NCBI GenBank assembly: GCA_002343505.1 | Contig: DDQZ01000032.1 | Location: forward strand, 1 to 40,091 | Direction of reading: 5' to 3' | Length of the DNA stretch: 40,091 bases | Source of the DNA: Verrucomicrobiaceae bacterium UBA2429 | GTDB taxonomy: Bacteria > Verrucomicrobiota > Verrucomicrobiia > Verrucomicrobiales > Verrucomicrobiaceae | In this document: positions 25,494 to 32,219 of the stretch, piece by piece | Position numbering within the stretch: the stretch's first letter is position 1 | Layout: every line of letters begins with the position of its first letter | The notes under the pieces: generated by a model | Told to the model about the DNA's origin: nothing | Seen by the model: only the letters and a program-made list of their open reading frames with translations | Databases searched by the model: none | Position numbers and translations under genes: made by a program

Positions 25494-26134
25494 GCCAGGC
25501 CAAGCCAGACATAACTCCGAAAAAGCGGCGCGGCGCGGTGGACGCCTTCGTGGCGAAGGATCGTGTGGCCGTGTTTTGGTTCCTGATCGCCTGCCTGACA
25601 GCGGCAGCGTGCTCCTGGTATGTGGTGAAGGTTTCCGACACGATGAAGGAGCGCCCGCCCTTCGTCATCATGGATGGCGCGGGGGTCTTCTATTCCGCGC
25701 CAGGGCTGAACTTCGAAAAAGCCACCCCCATCCACTTGGCGCTGACAGAGATCCTGGTGGACACCATGCTCACACGCGGGCCGGAGGGGCTGGCTTACGG
25801 CAGGCGGCTGAACAAACTCTGCACGCGCGACGCGCTCGGCCAGATCAACAAGCTCATTCAGGAGGAGTCCTCAAACTTCAGTCGCCAGCAGGTGCGGCAG
25901 ACCTATGAGATCGAGGAGGTCAAGAGCCTGGGCGCTTCCGGCACGGCGGCGGGCACCCAGGCCACCGGGCGCATCTTCCGGCGCGGGCAGTTCGGCGGCG
26001 CGGTCGAGGAAGTCTCCACCTTCAAAATCAAATTCCAATGGGTGCTCAACCCCGATGTGCGCGGCAATGAGTCCTTCCCCGCGCTGCTTTTCAACCTCTA
26101 CTCCTACGAGCGCATCCCGCTCAGCATGCCATGA
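25490..26134 (+). CDS. VirB8/TraE-like assembly factor, copy 2
   Basis: 214 residues from the ATG overlapping the copy 1 stop; the same frame is open far upstream, but that part is a shadow of other genes. A Lys/Arg-rich cytoplasmic start (KKRRG) is followed by one helix (about 26-46) and a periplasmic domain ending in TFKIKFQWVLNPDVRG. It differs from copy 1 in the linker, which has a Gly/Ala-rich segment (LGASGTAAGTQATG). The next gene starts in an ATGA overlap at 26131, so this run of genes is tightly coupled. Confidence 0.62.
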   Translation: MSQAKPDITPKKRRGAVDAFVAKDRVAVFWFLIACLTAAACSWYVVKVSDTMKERPPFVIMDGAGVFYSAPGLNFEKATPIHLALTEILVDTMLTRGPEGLAYGRRLNKLCTRDALGQINKLIQEESSNFSRQQVRQTYEIEEVKSLGASGTAAGTQATGRIFRRGQFGGAVEEVSTFKIKFQWVLNPDVRGNESFPALLFNLYSYERIPLSMP

Positions 26135-27090
26135 GAAGGAAAATCCAATATCCGTGTTTGAACATCCTCGCGGTTCTGATGAACACGCTCCTCCCCGCGC
26201 TTCTTCACGCCCAGGTCAAGGAGGGGAATGAGATGGTCATGCTCAACCCGGCATCCGCCGTTCATGAAATCCACATCAACAGCCATGTGGCCACCTCCGT
26301 CATTTTTCCCGAGCCGGTCAGCATGCTCACCGGTTTCGGCCTCGTGGAAGACAGCGCCGCCGTCTCGGGCATGGCGCAAAGCCGCACGAGCGTGGTTCAC
26401 TACGAGCTTGTGATGTCCGACACCCTGGTCGTGCGTCTTTTGAAGGAGGGTGATCCCTGCCATGTCACCGTGCGCGCTGGAAAAAACATCCACCTGCTGC
26501 GCTTCGCCGCCGATGTCGAGGCTCACTTGGCCGTCATCATTCCGCCGCCCGGCCAGCGCAACACGGCCAGGGAGGTCGCCCCGGTCGAGGTGGCCCAAAA
26601 ACGCATCACCTACAATTCCGACGAGCTTGTCGGCATGCTGGGCAGGGCGCGTCAGCGCAAGTTCCTTCAAAGTGTCAATCCAGCCCTCTACATGGGCTGG
26701 CAGGAGCGCAACGGCCTGGAGTTGAGCACCGCCAAGGACGGCGTCACCTGCACCATTTATGAAATCCAGCGCTGGCCGGAGAAGGATGTGCTCGTCTTCC
26801 GCTGCTGGCTGAACAACACCGGCGCCGCAGCTTACGAGTTCGATCCCGTGGACATCCGCGTGCGCGCCGACGAGCGCGCCTACGCCGCCCAGCTTGTGGA
26901 CTGTTCGGGGATCGTGATGCCGAATGAAAAAATCGCCATGGATGTCGTGCTCCAGGGCGGACCTGGCGGAGGGCGCGAGCATCTTTCCATAGACAATGAT
27001 TTCCGCATAGACCTGCCCCAGGCGGGACGCACCCGCGCCTCCGCCGCCCTCTTTGGCGGCGCCACTGCAACCCTTGACGATGGAAAGTGA
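26131..27090 (+). CDS. VirB9/TrbG-like exported T4SS core protein
   Basis: 319 residues. The signal peptide is MRRKIQYPCLNILAVL plus a second hydrophobic part, with cleavage near LLHA-Q (A27/Q28). The start of the mature protein, HEIHINSHVATSVIFPEPV (about 45-63), matches the VirB9/TrbG beta-rich opening in which a 'T.I.F' strand precedes a Gly turn (GFGL). The C-terminal part is beta-rich (VLVFRCWLNNTG). VirB9 joins VirB7 and VirB10 in the outer-membrane core. Codons 4-8 (KIQYP) come from the heptamer-periodic sequence AAAATCC-AATATCC at 26140-26153, the second repeat-derived signal-peptide n-region in the operon. Confidence 0.7.
   Translation: MRRKIQYPCLNILAVLMNTLLPALLHAQVKEGNEMVMLNPASAVHEIHINSHVATSVIFPEPVSMLTGFGLVEDSAAVSGMAQSRTSVVHYELVMSDTLVVRLLKEGDPCHVTVRAGKNIHLLRFAADVEAHLAVIIPPPGQRNTAREVAPVEVAQKRITYNSDELVGMLGRARQRKFLQSVNPALYMGWQERNGLELSTAKDGVTCTIYEIQRWPEKDVLVFRCWLNNTGAAAYEFDPVDIRVRADERAYAAQLVDCSGIVMPNEKIAMDVVLQGGPGGGREHLSIDNDFRIDLPQAGRTRASAALFGGATATLDDGK
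26140..26153. repeat. 7-nt periodic repeat in the VirB9-like gene start
   Basis: AAAATCC directly followed by AATATCC, a two-unit heptamer repeat with one mismatch. It lies three codons into the gene. Similar KIQYP-coding repeats are, in my recollection, common in verrucomicrobial intergenic DNA. Confidence 0.5.
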
Positions 27091-27099
27091 GCCGCCGCC

Positions 27100-28314
27100 A
27101 TGATGAAGCACCTCCAGAAACCCGGCGTCCAGATGGCGCTTCTGTTCGCGGTCGTCGCCATCGGCGGCGCTGCCTACTACCTCAGCACACGCCCGCCGCC
27201 GCCGGTGAATGTGCCGCCCGAGAACGAGACCCCGCGCACCAAGGGAGTGGGCCAGATGGCGGTGGAGGAGAAAAAAGTCGAGGCCGGCCAGCAGCGCACC
27301 GCCGAGGTCAGCTCGGACGTGTCCAGGCTCATGCTGCCCAAGGAGAAGCCCAAGCCGCCGCCAGCCCTCATTGAGACTTCCTCGGACTCAGGCCCGCAGA
27401 AAAAGAGCGGGCCGCCGCCGCTGCCAAGGCTCGTCCATGTCAAAAATGACATCGTCGAGCCGCATGTGCCCCAGCCGCCGAGCTTTTTCGCGCCGCGCGG
27501 CCTGCTGATCAAGGCGGCGCTCGTCATCACGGTGGACTCCTCCTCTCTTGAGACACCGGTGCTCGCCCTGGTCACCGAGGATGTGTATTTCAAAGGCCGG
27601 CTTATCGTGCCGGCGGGCACCCAGGTTCTGGCCCAGGCGGCCCAGGGACGCAGCCGCGACCGCATCGAAGTCAAGGGCGCTTACACTTTCATCTGGGCGG
27701 ACGGGCGCGAGTACCGCATTAACGGAGTCGCCCTCGACCACGAGCGGCTGCCGGACGGCACCTATGGCATCACGGACGGCTCCGCCGGCATTCGCGGGCA
27801 GATCGTCAAGGCCGACGCCTACGCCGAACTCAAGATTCTCGTGGCCGAGGCGCTTCAAGGCATCATGAACAACCAGCAGGACCAGTTCCAGAGCATCTAC
27901 GGACTCGCCCCGCAAAACACCAATCGCAACGCGGCCCTCGGCGGCGGCTCCCAGGCCGCTTCCGCCTACTCGCGCATGCTCACAGACAGGCTGGCGCAGG
28001 ACCTTGACTTTGTCCGCGTCCCGGCCGGCACGCAGTTTTATATTTTCACTCTCGATGTCTTTGAACCCGGCCTCGCCAGCGTCGCGGGTCTCGTCCAGGG
28101 AGAGCAGCCTGTCTCAAGCTGGAAGCTCGCCGAGGAGACTTACGCCCGCGCGCAAGCCGAGCAGGCCGCCCTCAAGCAGAATGCCGCCGCTGCCGAGGCG
28201 CAGGCAGGACAGGTCCGTGCCGCCCAGCAGGCGCTCGCTCCCGTCAGCCGGGTGCGCGGCATTGTCGCCGGCGATTCAGCACCATCCACCCCCTCCACCC
28301 GCAGCGAGCCATGA
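27100..28314 (+). CDS. VirB10/TrbI-like T4SS core protein
   Basis: 404 residues. One N-terminal membrane helix (about 9-29), then a Pro-rich periplasmic spacer (about 30-130, including RPPPPVNVPPE and PQKKSGPPPLPRL). The C-terminal VirB10 beta-barrel domain has the conserved sequences LETPVLALVTEDVYFKGRLI, VPAGTQVLAQAAQGRSRDRI and the late VPAGTQFYIFTLD. VirB10 spans both membranes, senses ATP use at the inner membrane and gates the outer-membrane pore. The C-terminal extension (about 350-404) is Ala/Gln-rich. The stop overlaps the next start (ATGA, 28311-28314). With VirB4 this is the firmest T4SS assignment in the cluster. Confidence 0.88.
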   Translation: MMKHLQKPGVQMALLFAVVAIGGAAYYLSTRPPPPVNVPPENETPRTKGVGQMAVEEKKVEAGQQRTAEVSSDVSRLMLPKEKPKPPPALIETSSDSGPQKKSGPPPLPRLVHVKNDIVEPHVPQPPSFFAPRGLLIKAALVITVDSSSLETPVLALVTEDVYFKGRLIVPAGTQVLAQAAQGRSRDRIEVKGAYTFIWADGREYRINGVALDHERLPDGTYGITDGSAGIRGQIVKADAYAELKILVAEALQGIMNNQQDQFQSIYGLAPQNTNRNAALGGGSQAASAYSRMLTDRLAQDLDFVRVPAGTQFYIFTLDVFEPGLASVAGLVQGEQPVSSWKLAEETYARAQAEQAALKQNAAAAEAQAGQVRAAQQALAPVSRVRGIVAGDSAPSTPSTRSEP

Positions 28315-29006
28315 TCCCCAAACTCCATCACGCCCTTCTCCTCGCGCTCCTCGTTTTGACCGGCGCCTCCTGCCGCTCGAAAAAGACGGACCTTTCCGAC
28401 GATCCCCTCGTTCGTCCCGAGGACGAGCAGGAGCTCGCCGGCATCACCACCTATTCCAAAGAAGTCGTCCAGGGCTGGCCGCGCGGACGCTCCCTGCATC
28501 CGCGCGATGTTTCCCGCGTGCGCCTCGGCGAGGAAGTCCACGCCTACCATCTCGGCCGCCTGCCCTCGCGGGACCGGCGTGAGATGCACGAGGCGCACAC
28601 GGTTTACCGCGTCGAGCAGGACGCGCGCTGGGACACCCGCCTGCCCGCCACGCCCATGGACTCCGGCGGCGTCATCCTCGGCATCACCGACCCCGCGCGT
28701 GATTCGCTGCCCAAGGACATTCTCATCGCCCAGGAGCGCGAGAGGCTCGCCACCATGGCGCTCAATTTGCAGAAATCCATGGCCCGCCTCGATGAGTTGC
28801 GCCGCACTCTGGAAAAGAAAAGCGCCGACTTCGACGCCGGCAAGGAGGAGGCCGTCCAGATCAAGCAATACCTGGCCGAAATCCGCGCCGACCGCGATGA
28901 AAAGGAGGAGCAGCTCAAGAACGCCCAGGAGCGCATCAAAGCGCTTGAGGAGCAGCAGCGCCTTTATGACATGACCTCCCAGCAGTCCGGCGCCAGAAAG
29001 CCTTGA
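28311..29006 (+). CDS. Coiled-coil lipoprotein of the T4SS-like cluster
   Basis: 231 residues. The lipobox is LTGASC with C21 lipidated. A polar domain (about 25-140) is followed by a long charged helix (about 143-222) with strong coiled-coil character (EKKSADFDAGKEEAVQIKQY and later KNAQERIKALEEQQRL). I do not recognise a family. Its position directly after VirB10 and its overlap with the AAA+ gene (29003-29006) suggest an outer-membrane-anchored accessory. The coiled coil is long enough to span a good part of the periplasm. Confidence 0.75.
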   Translation: MIPKLHHALLLALLVLTGASCRSKKTDLSDDPLVRPEDEQELAGITTYSKEVVQGWPRGRSLHPRDVSRVRLGEEVHAYHLGRLPSRDRREMHEAHTVYRVEQDARWDTRLPATPMDSGGVILGITDPARDSLPKDILIAQERERLATMALNLQKSMARLDELRRTLEKKSADFDAGKEEAVQIKQYLAEIRADRDEKEEQLKNAQERIKALEEQQRLYDMTSQQSGARKP

Positions 29007-29920
29007 ACCGTCCCGGCCTCCACATGCCAGACCTCCAGCACATCCAGGGCCTGCCCGCCTTTCTCAAGGAGCGCATCATCGGCCAGGACCACGTCGTCCC
29101 CAGAGTTGTGCCCATCATCCAAAACGGCGAACTCGGCCTCAGCGACCCGGGCAGGCCGAAGGGCACCTTTCTCTTCCTCGGCCCCACCGGTGTCGGCAAA
29201 ACCGAGATCACCCTGCTGATCACCGAATACATTTTCAAAGACGTGCAGAAGCACTGCATCCGGCTCGACATGTCCGAGTATCAAAACCAGGAGTCCCTCG
29301 GCCTCCTGCTCGGCAAGGACGAGTCCAGCCGCGGCAACATGGGCCGCTTTTACGACCGCGCCGAGGGCAGGGGAGTCATCCTCTTTGACGAGATCGAAAA
29401 AGCCCATCCGCGTGTGCTCGACATCTTCCTGCAGGTGCTCGACGCCGGGCGCATCACCGTGGCCAGCGGCGAGACGCTGAACCTTTGCGAGTTCTACATC
29501 GTGGCCACCTCCAACATCGGCGCAGACGCCTTGATGGAGCTGAAAAACAGCCCCATGGCCACCGTCGAGCGCTTCATCGAGGACCTCGCCGCCGCCGAGC
29601 TGCGCCCCGAGGTGCTCGCACGTTTCAATGTGCGCTGCGTCTTTCAAAAACTTGGCTACGCCGCGCAAAAGCAGATCGCCCAGATCATGCTGAACAAGGA
29701 ATTAAAACTCCTGCGCGGCAAGGGCTACGACCTCAAGGCCGGCCCCGGCGTCCTGGACCTGCTCGTGGCCCAGGGCGTGGAGCCGCGCCTCGGCGTGCGC
29801 CGCATGAGGGCCACCGCCGAGGCCAACTGCCGCCACGCCGTGCGCGAGGCGCTCATGGCCGGCAGACCGACATCAGGCACACTCGTCGCAGAAAATGGGC
29901 ATCTGGTCATCCATCCGTGA
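29003..29920 (+). CDS. Single-domain Clp-type AAA+ ATPase in the T4SS operon
   Basis: 305 residues equivalent to only the second AAA+ module of ClpA/ClpB/ClpV. It starts with the Clp-like RIIGQDHVVPRVV. Walker A is GPTGVGKT (60-67), Walker B ILFDEIEKAHPRV (D129-E130), sensor 1 IVATSNIG and the arginine-finger segment RPEVLARFN. Sensor 2 is PRLGVRRMRA. No N-domain, first AAA+ module or middle domain exists. The substrate-gripping GYVG pore loop of Clp D2 is replaced by GKDESSRGNMGRFYD (about 104-118). It is probably an ATP-dependent remodelling or energising factor of this secretion system, perhaps in place of VirB11; that role is inference. The next gene starts inside its 3' end. Confidence 0.88.
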   Translation: MNRPGLHMPDLQHIQGLPAFLKERIIGQDHVVPRVVPIIQNGELGLSDPGRPKGTFLFLGPTGVGKTEITLLITEYIFKDVQKHCIRLDMSEYQNQESLGLLLGKDESSRGNMGRFYDRAEGRGVILFDEIEKAHPRVLDIFLQVLDAGRITVASGETLNLCEFYIVATSNIGADALMELKNSPMATVERFIEDLAAAELRPEVLARFNVRCVFQKLGYAAQKQIAQIMLNKELKLLRGKGYDLKAGPGVLDLLVAQGVEPRLGVRRMRATAEANCRHAVREALMAGRPTSGTLVAENGHLVIHP

Positions 29921-30299
29921 ATTTTGGGCGCGGCACCGGCGCTTCCTCACTCGCTACGGCACGGGCACGCTGCTCTTTGTAAGCGCCCTGGCGATGGGGA
30001 AAATCCCCGTCGCCTGCCTCATTCTGGGCGGCATCCTGGTCATCTACGCCGTGGACCGCTGGGGGGAGGAGCACCTCCTGCGCGGGCGCATTCTCATGGA
30101 GCAGCGGCGGTTGGAGCAGCAGAGAAAAATGCAGGAACTCAAGCAGGCCGTCGGAGACTTTTTGGGCGCGCGCGCCAAACAGGCATCGTCCGCGCCCCCG
30201 CCCGCCGGCAAAGAGGAGGACGAGCCGGTGCCCGGCGCGTCATTCATCCACGAGCCGCCGCCCGAACCGCCGAAACCGCCTGTCACACACGAGACCTGA
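29895..30299 (+). CDS. Small membrane protein with Pro-rich tail
   Basis: 134 residues. An amphipathic basic start (REFWARHRRFLTRYG) is followed by two closely spaced hydrophobic helices (about 22-35 and 37-52), a charged Gln/Arg-rich helix (about 55-90) and a Pro/Glu-rich tail ending EPPKPPVTHET. It overlaps the AAA+ gene by 26 bases, which suggests that the two products act together, for example as a membrane anchor for the ATPase. No family recognised. Confidence 0.7.
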   Translation: MGIWSSIREFWARHRRFLTRYGTGTLLFVSALAMGKIPVACLILGGILVIYAVDRWGEEHLLRGRILMEQRRLEQQRKMQELKQAVGDFLGARAKQASSAPPPAGKEEDEPVPGASFIHEPPPEPPKPPVTHET

Positions 30300-30323
30300 G
30301 CGGCTAATCCACCCCAGCCAGTC

Positions 30324-30764
30324 ATGCACCACACCCCCGTAGCCTCCTCCTCACTCCGCCGCTGCTGGCAGGCGCTGGCCCTCATCGCGTTCAGCCTGCT
30401 GCCCTCCTGCCAAAGCGGGCCGATGCCGCTTGGAGACGCGCAGCTTCTGCCGCCCGGCACGCTGGTGGAATTCTGGGTTTACCGGGACGCCAAAAATGAG
30501 GACGGCGAGGAGATAGGCTGGCAGAAATCCAACATCCATGTGCTCAGCCTTCCCCGGCCCATGTCCGGCAAGGAAGCGCGGCTCTGGGCGGAGGGAGTGG
30601 GCCGTCGCGACGCCGGGATGCGCTGGACGCACTATTATGTGCTGGCCACGCCGCCCAAGCCAGCCTACCGGCCCGCTCACACTTACCGCAGCGCCGTTTT
30701 CCCGAACCGCGCGCTGCCGAATGAAATCATCGCCGCACGCCCTGGCAACACGCGCAACCCCTAA
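30324..30764 (+). CDS. Small lipoprotein of the T4SS-like cluster
   Basis: 146 residues. A long basic start precedes a hydrophobic segment (ALALIAFSLLPSC) with C29 as the likely lipidated cysteine. The mature part is short and contains aromatic-rich strands (LVEFWVYRDAKN, MRWTHYYVLATPP) with a Pro-rich C-terminal region. This is the third lipoprotein of the cluster and a candidate VirB7-like or outer-membrane docking protein. No family recognised; the coding call relies on the lipobox, the strand and the position between cluster genes. Confidence 0.7.
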   Translation: MHHTPVASSSLRRCWQALALIAFSLLPSCQSGPMPLGDAQLLPPGTLVEFWVYRDAKNEDGEEIGWQKSNIHVLSLPRPMSGKEARLWAEGVGRRDAGMRWTHYYVLATPPKPAYRPAHTYRSAVFPNRALPNEIIAARPGNTRNP

Positions 30765-30790
30765 GTCCAAAATTTTTCCTCTCACTCCCT

Positions 30791-31723
30791 ATGGCTGACA
30801 ATCCCATCGAAACCGCAGCGCAGGAACTCAAGAAGTGGCTGGAACAACTGCAAAAGATTTATCAGTTGAAGATAGACGAGGAGAAAAAAGCCCAGGCGCT
30901 GGCCAAGGAGCAAGCCAAAGAGGCACTCGCCGCGGAGCGACACGAGGAAATGATGGAGGAACTGCGCGGCATCAGGGAGGGCAAGAGTGAAGGACAGGGC
31001 AAGGATTATTCAGCACCCTACGAAGATTTGGACGAAGACTGGGAGCCGCCAGAACCCGAAGTGGAGTACGACTACGAAAAAGATGTCAAAGAAGCGCGGG
31101 AGTTCAAAGCAAAGCTCAATGAGATGCCCGACGGGGACGACAAAGCCCAATTGCTGCGGGAAAAAGGGCCTGAGGCCCGAAAGATGTTCGATGACTACAG
31201 AAAACAAGTCGAAGCCAGGCCCGAATGTCTGGGCAAGGAGGCGCTGCTGAAGGAATTGGATGATCTTGACCAGATGCTTGATTACGAGGCATATGCTCAA
31301 GAGCACGGCTTGGACGGGAACGAATTGGACGCGCTGGATGGCGCGGATGATCTTGACGCCGGAGACATGGGCATGGACGCCCCCGAAATCGGCGATCCAG
31401 GTGAAGGGCTGGAACAAGCTGTGGAAGGCATTGAACAAGCAGCCGACCAAGCCGGAGAAGCGCTGGAGCAAGCCAGCAAAGGCGTCCAGCAGGCTGCCGG
31501 TGCGGTGGCTGGCGGAGCGGGTGGGGCGCCAGCCGTCGCCGCCCCCGCTGCCGCGCCAGCGGCTCCCGCGGCAGGCGTCGAGGCCCCTGCGGCCGCACAG
31601 TGGAAGCAAGGCTCTGTGGGCGAAGCCTTGAAAAAAGAAGGCTACCCTGTGCGCAGGCAAGGCGGACCGCGCATCAGCCACCAGCGCCGCGAGCAAAAGA
31701 TCGGCACCCACCGTCGTAAATAA
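30791..31723 (+). CDS. Acidic, Ala-rich cluster protein with basic C-terminal tail
   Basis: 310 residues without signal peptide or membrane helix. An N-terminal coiled coil (about 8-60, LKKWLEQLQKIYQLKIDEEK) precedes a strongly acidic middle (DLDEDWEPPEPEVEYDYEKD; later DALDGADDLDAGDMGMD). Next come a helical Glu/Gln/Ala segment (about 205-240), an Ala/Pro linker (about 243-275) and a terminal basic region (RRQGGPRISHQRREQKIGTH). A basic, Arg-rich C-terminus is a feature of several known T4SS substrates, so this could be a secreted protein or a chaperone-like factor. That is inference. Its base composition is visibly less GC-rich than its neighbours. Confidence 0.72.
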   Translation: MADNPIETAAQELKKWLEQLQKIYQLKIDEEKKAQALAKEQAKEALAAERHEEMMEELRGIREGKSEGQGKDYSAPYEDLDEDWEPPEPEVEYDYEKDVKEAREFKAKLNEMPDGDDKAQLLREKGPEARKMFDDYRKQVEARPECLGKEALLKELDDLDQMLDYEAYAQEHGLDGNELDALDGADDLDAGDMGMDAPEIGDPGEGLEQAVEGIEQAADQAGEALEQASKGVQQAAGAVAGGAGGAPAVAAPAAAPAAPAAGVEAPAAAQWKQGSVGEALKKEGYPVRRQGGPRISHQRREQKIGTHRRK

Positions 31724-31760
31724 GGCTCATTTTCCCCTTTGTTTCGGCACCCCCGTCACC

Positions 31761-32114
31761 ATGAGCGACTCCTTCCAAAACCAGGAAGAACAGCGTCTTC
31801 AAAGGCAGAAGCTGGAGGCGGAAAAGAAACGGCATTTCATCGCCAGCAGGGACCTGGACCGCGACGGGGATGTGGACCTCGCCGACGATCTCTCCCACGA
31901 CATGAACCGCGACGGGCGCATAAACGCCAATGACCGCGACCATTACGACCTTGACGGCGACAACGAGATAGACGCCGCCGACCGCACCCTGGCCGCCGCG
32001 CAGGAGCGGCAGGGAGAAAGTGTGGGCCAGGCGCTCGGCATGGACAAAACCTCCGAGGGCTGGCAGCGCGCGCAGACACAGCAGATCAAGCCGCAGGGGC
32101 AGGGGGTGAGGTGA
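31761..32114 (+). CDS. Small EF-hand/dockerin-like calcium-binding protein
   Basis: 117 residues, no signal peptide. After a charged helix (about 8-27), three calcium-loop-like motifs occur at a 16-residue spacing: DLDRDGDVDLAD (31-42), DMNRDGRINAND (47-58) and DLDGDNEIDAAD (63-74). Each has the D-x-D/N-x-D-(G/N)-x-(I/V)-(D/N)-x-x-D pattern. The helices between loops are too short for classic EF-hand pairs, so dockerin-like or RTX-like calcium folding is possible. It is the last gene of the T4SS-like operon and could be a small secreted substrate that folds on meeting external calcium; this is inference. Confidence 0.75.
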   Translation: MSDSFQNQEEQRLQRQKLEAEKKRHFIASRDLDRDGDVDLADDLSHDMNRDGRINANDRDHYDLDGDNEIDAADRTLAAAQERQGESVGQALGMDKTSEGWQRAQTQQIKPQGQGVR

Positions 32115-32130
32115 GCGCGGTTCGCGTGAC

Positions 32131-32148
32131 GCGGACACTCCTGTCCGC
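32131..32148. repeat. Perfect hairpin GCGGACA-CTCC-TGTCCGC
   Basis: Seven-base perfect arms around a four-base loop, 16 bases after the last operon gene. No T-tract follows, so rho-independent termination is doubtful. It could still mark the operon's 3' end. From memory, similar palindromes are dispersed in verrucomicrobial intergenic regions. Confidence 0.65.
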
Positions 32149-32165
32149 CCGCGTTGGGGCGGATC

Positions 32166-32193
32166 GAAATTCGCATTTCGGCTTTTGAAATTC
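32166..32193. repeat. 7-nt periodic repeat upstream of trmD
   Basis: GAAATTC-GCATTTC-GGCTTTT-GAAATTC, four successive heptamers of which the first and last are identical to the unit inside the VirB5-like gene. It ends 26 bases before the trmD start codon. Confidence 0.6.
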
Positions 32194-32219
32194 CCCCGCA
32201 ACCGCCCTAGAGCAGCGAA

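Noticed and set aside
29003..29920. Type VI secretion ClpV
   Set aside because: ClpV has two AAA+ modules and an N-domain and occurs with sheath, tube and VgrG genes; none are present and this protein is a single module.
18809..32114. Integrative conjugative element
   Set aside because: No relaxase, coupling protein, integrase, partition genes or att-like direct repeats seen; flanks are housekeeping genes and the only tRNA (6561-6642) is 12 kb away.
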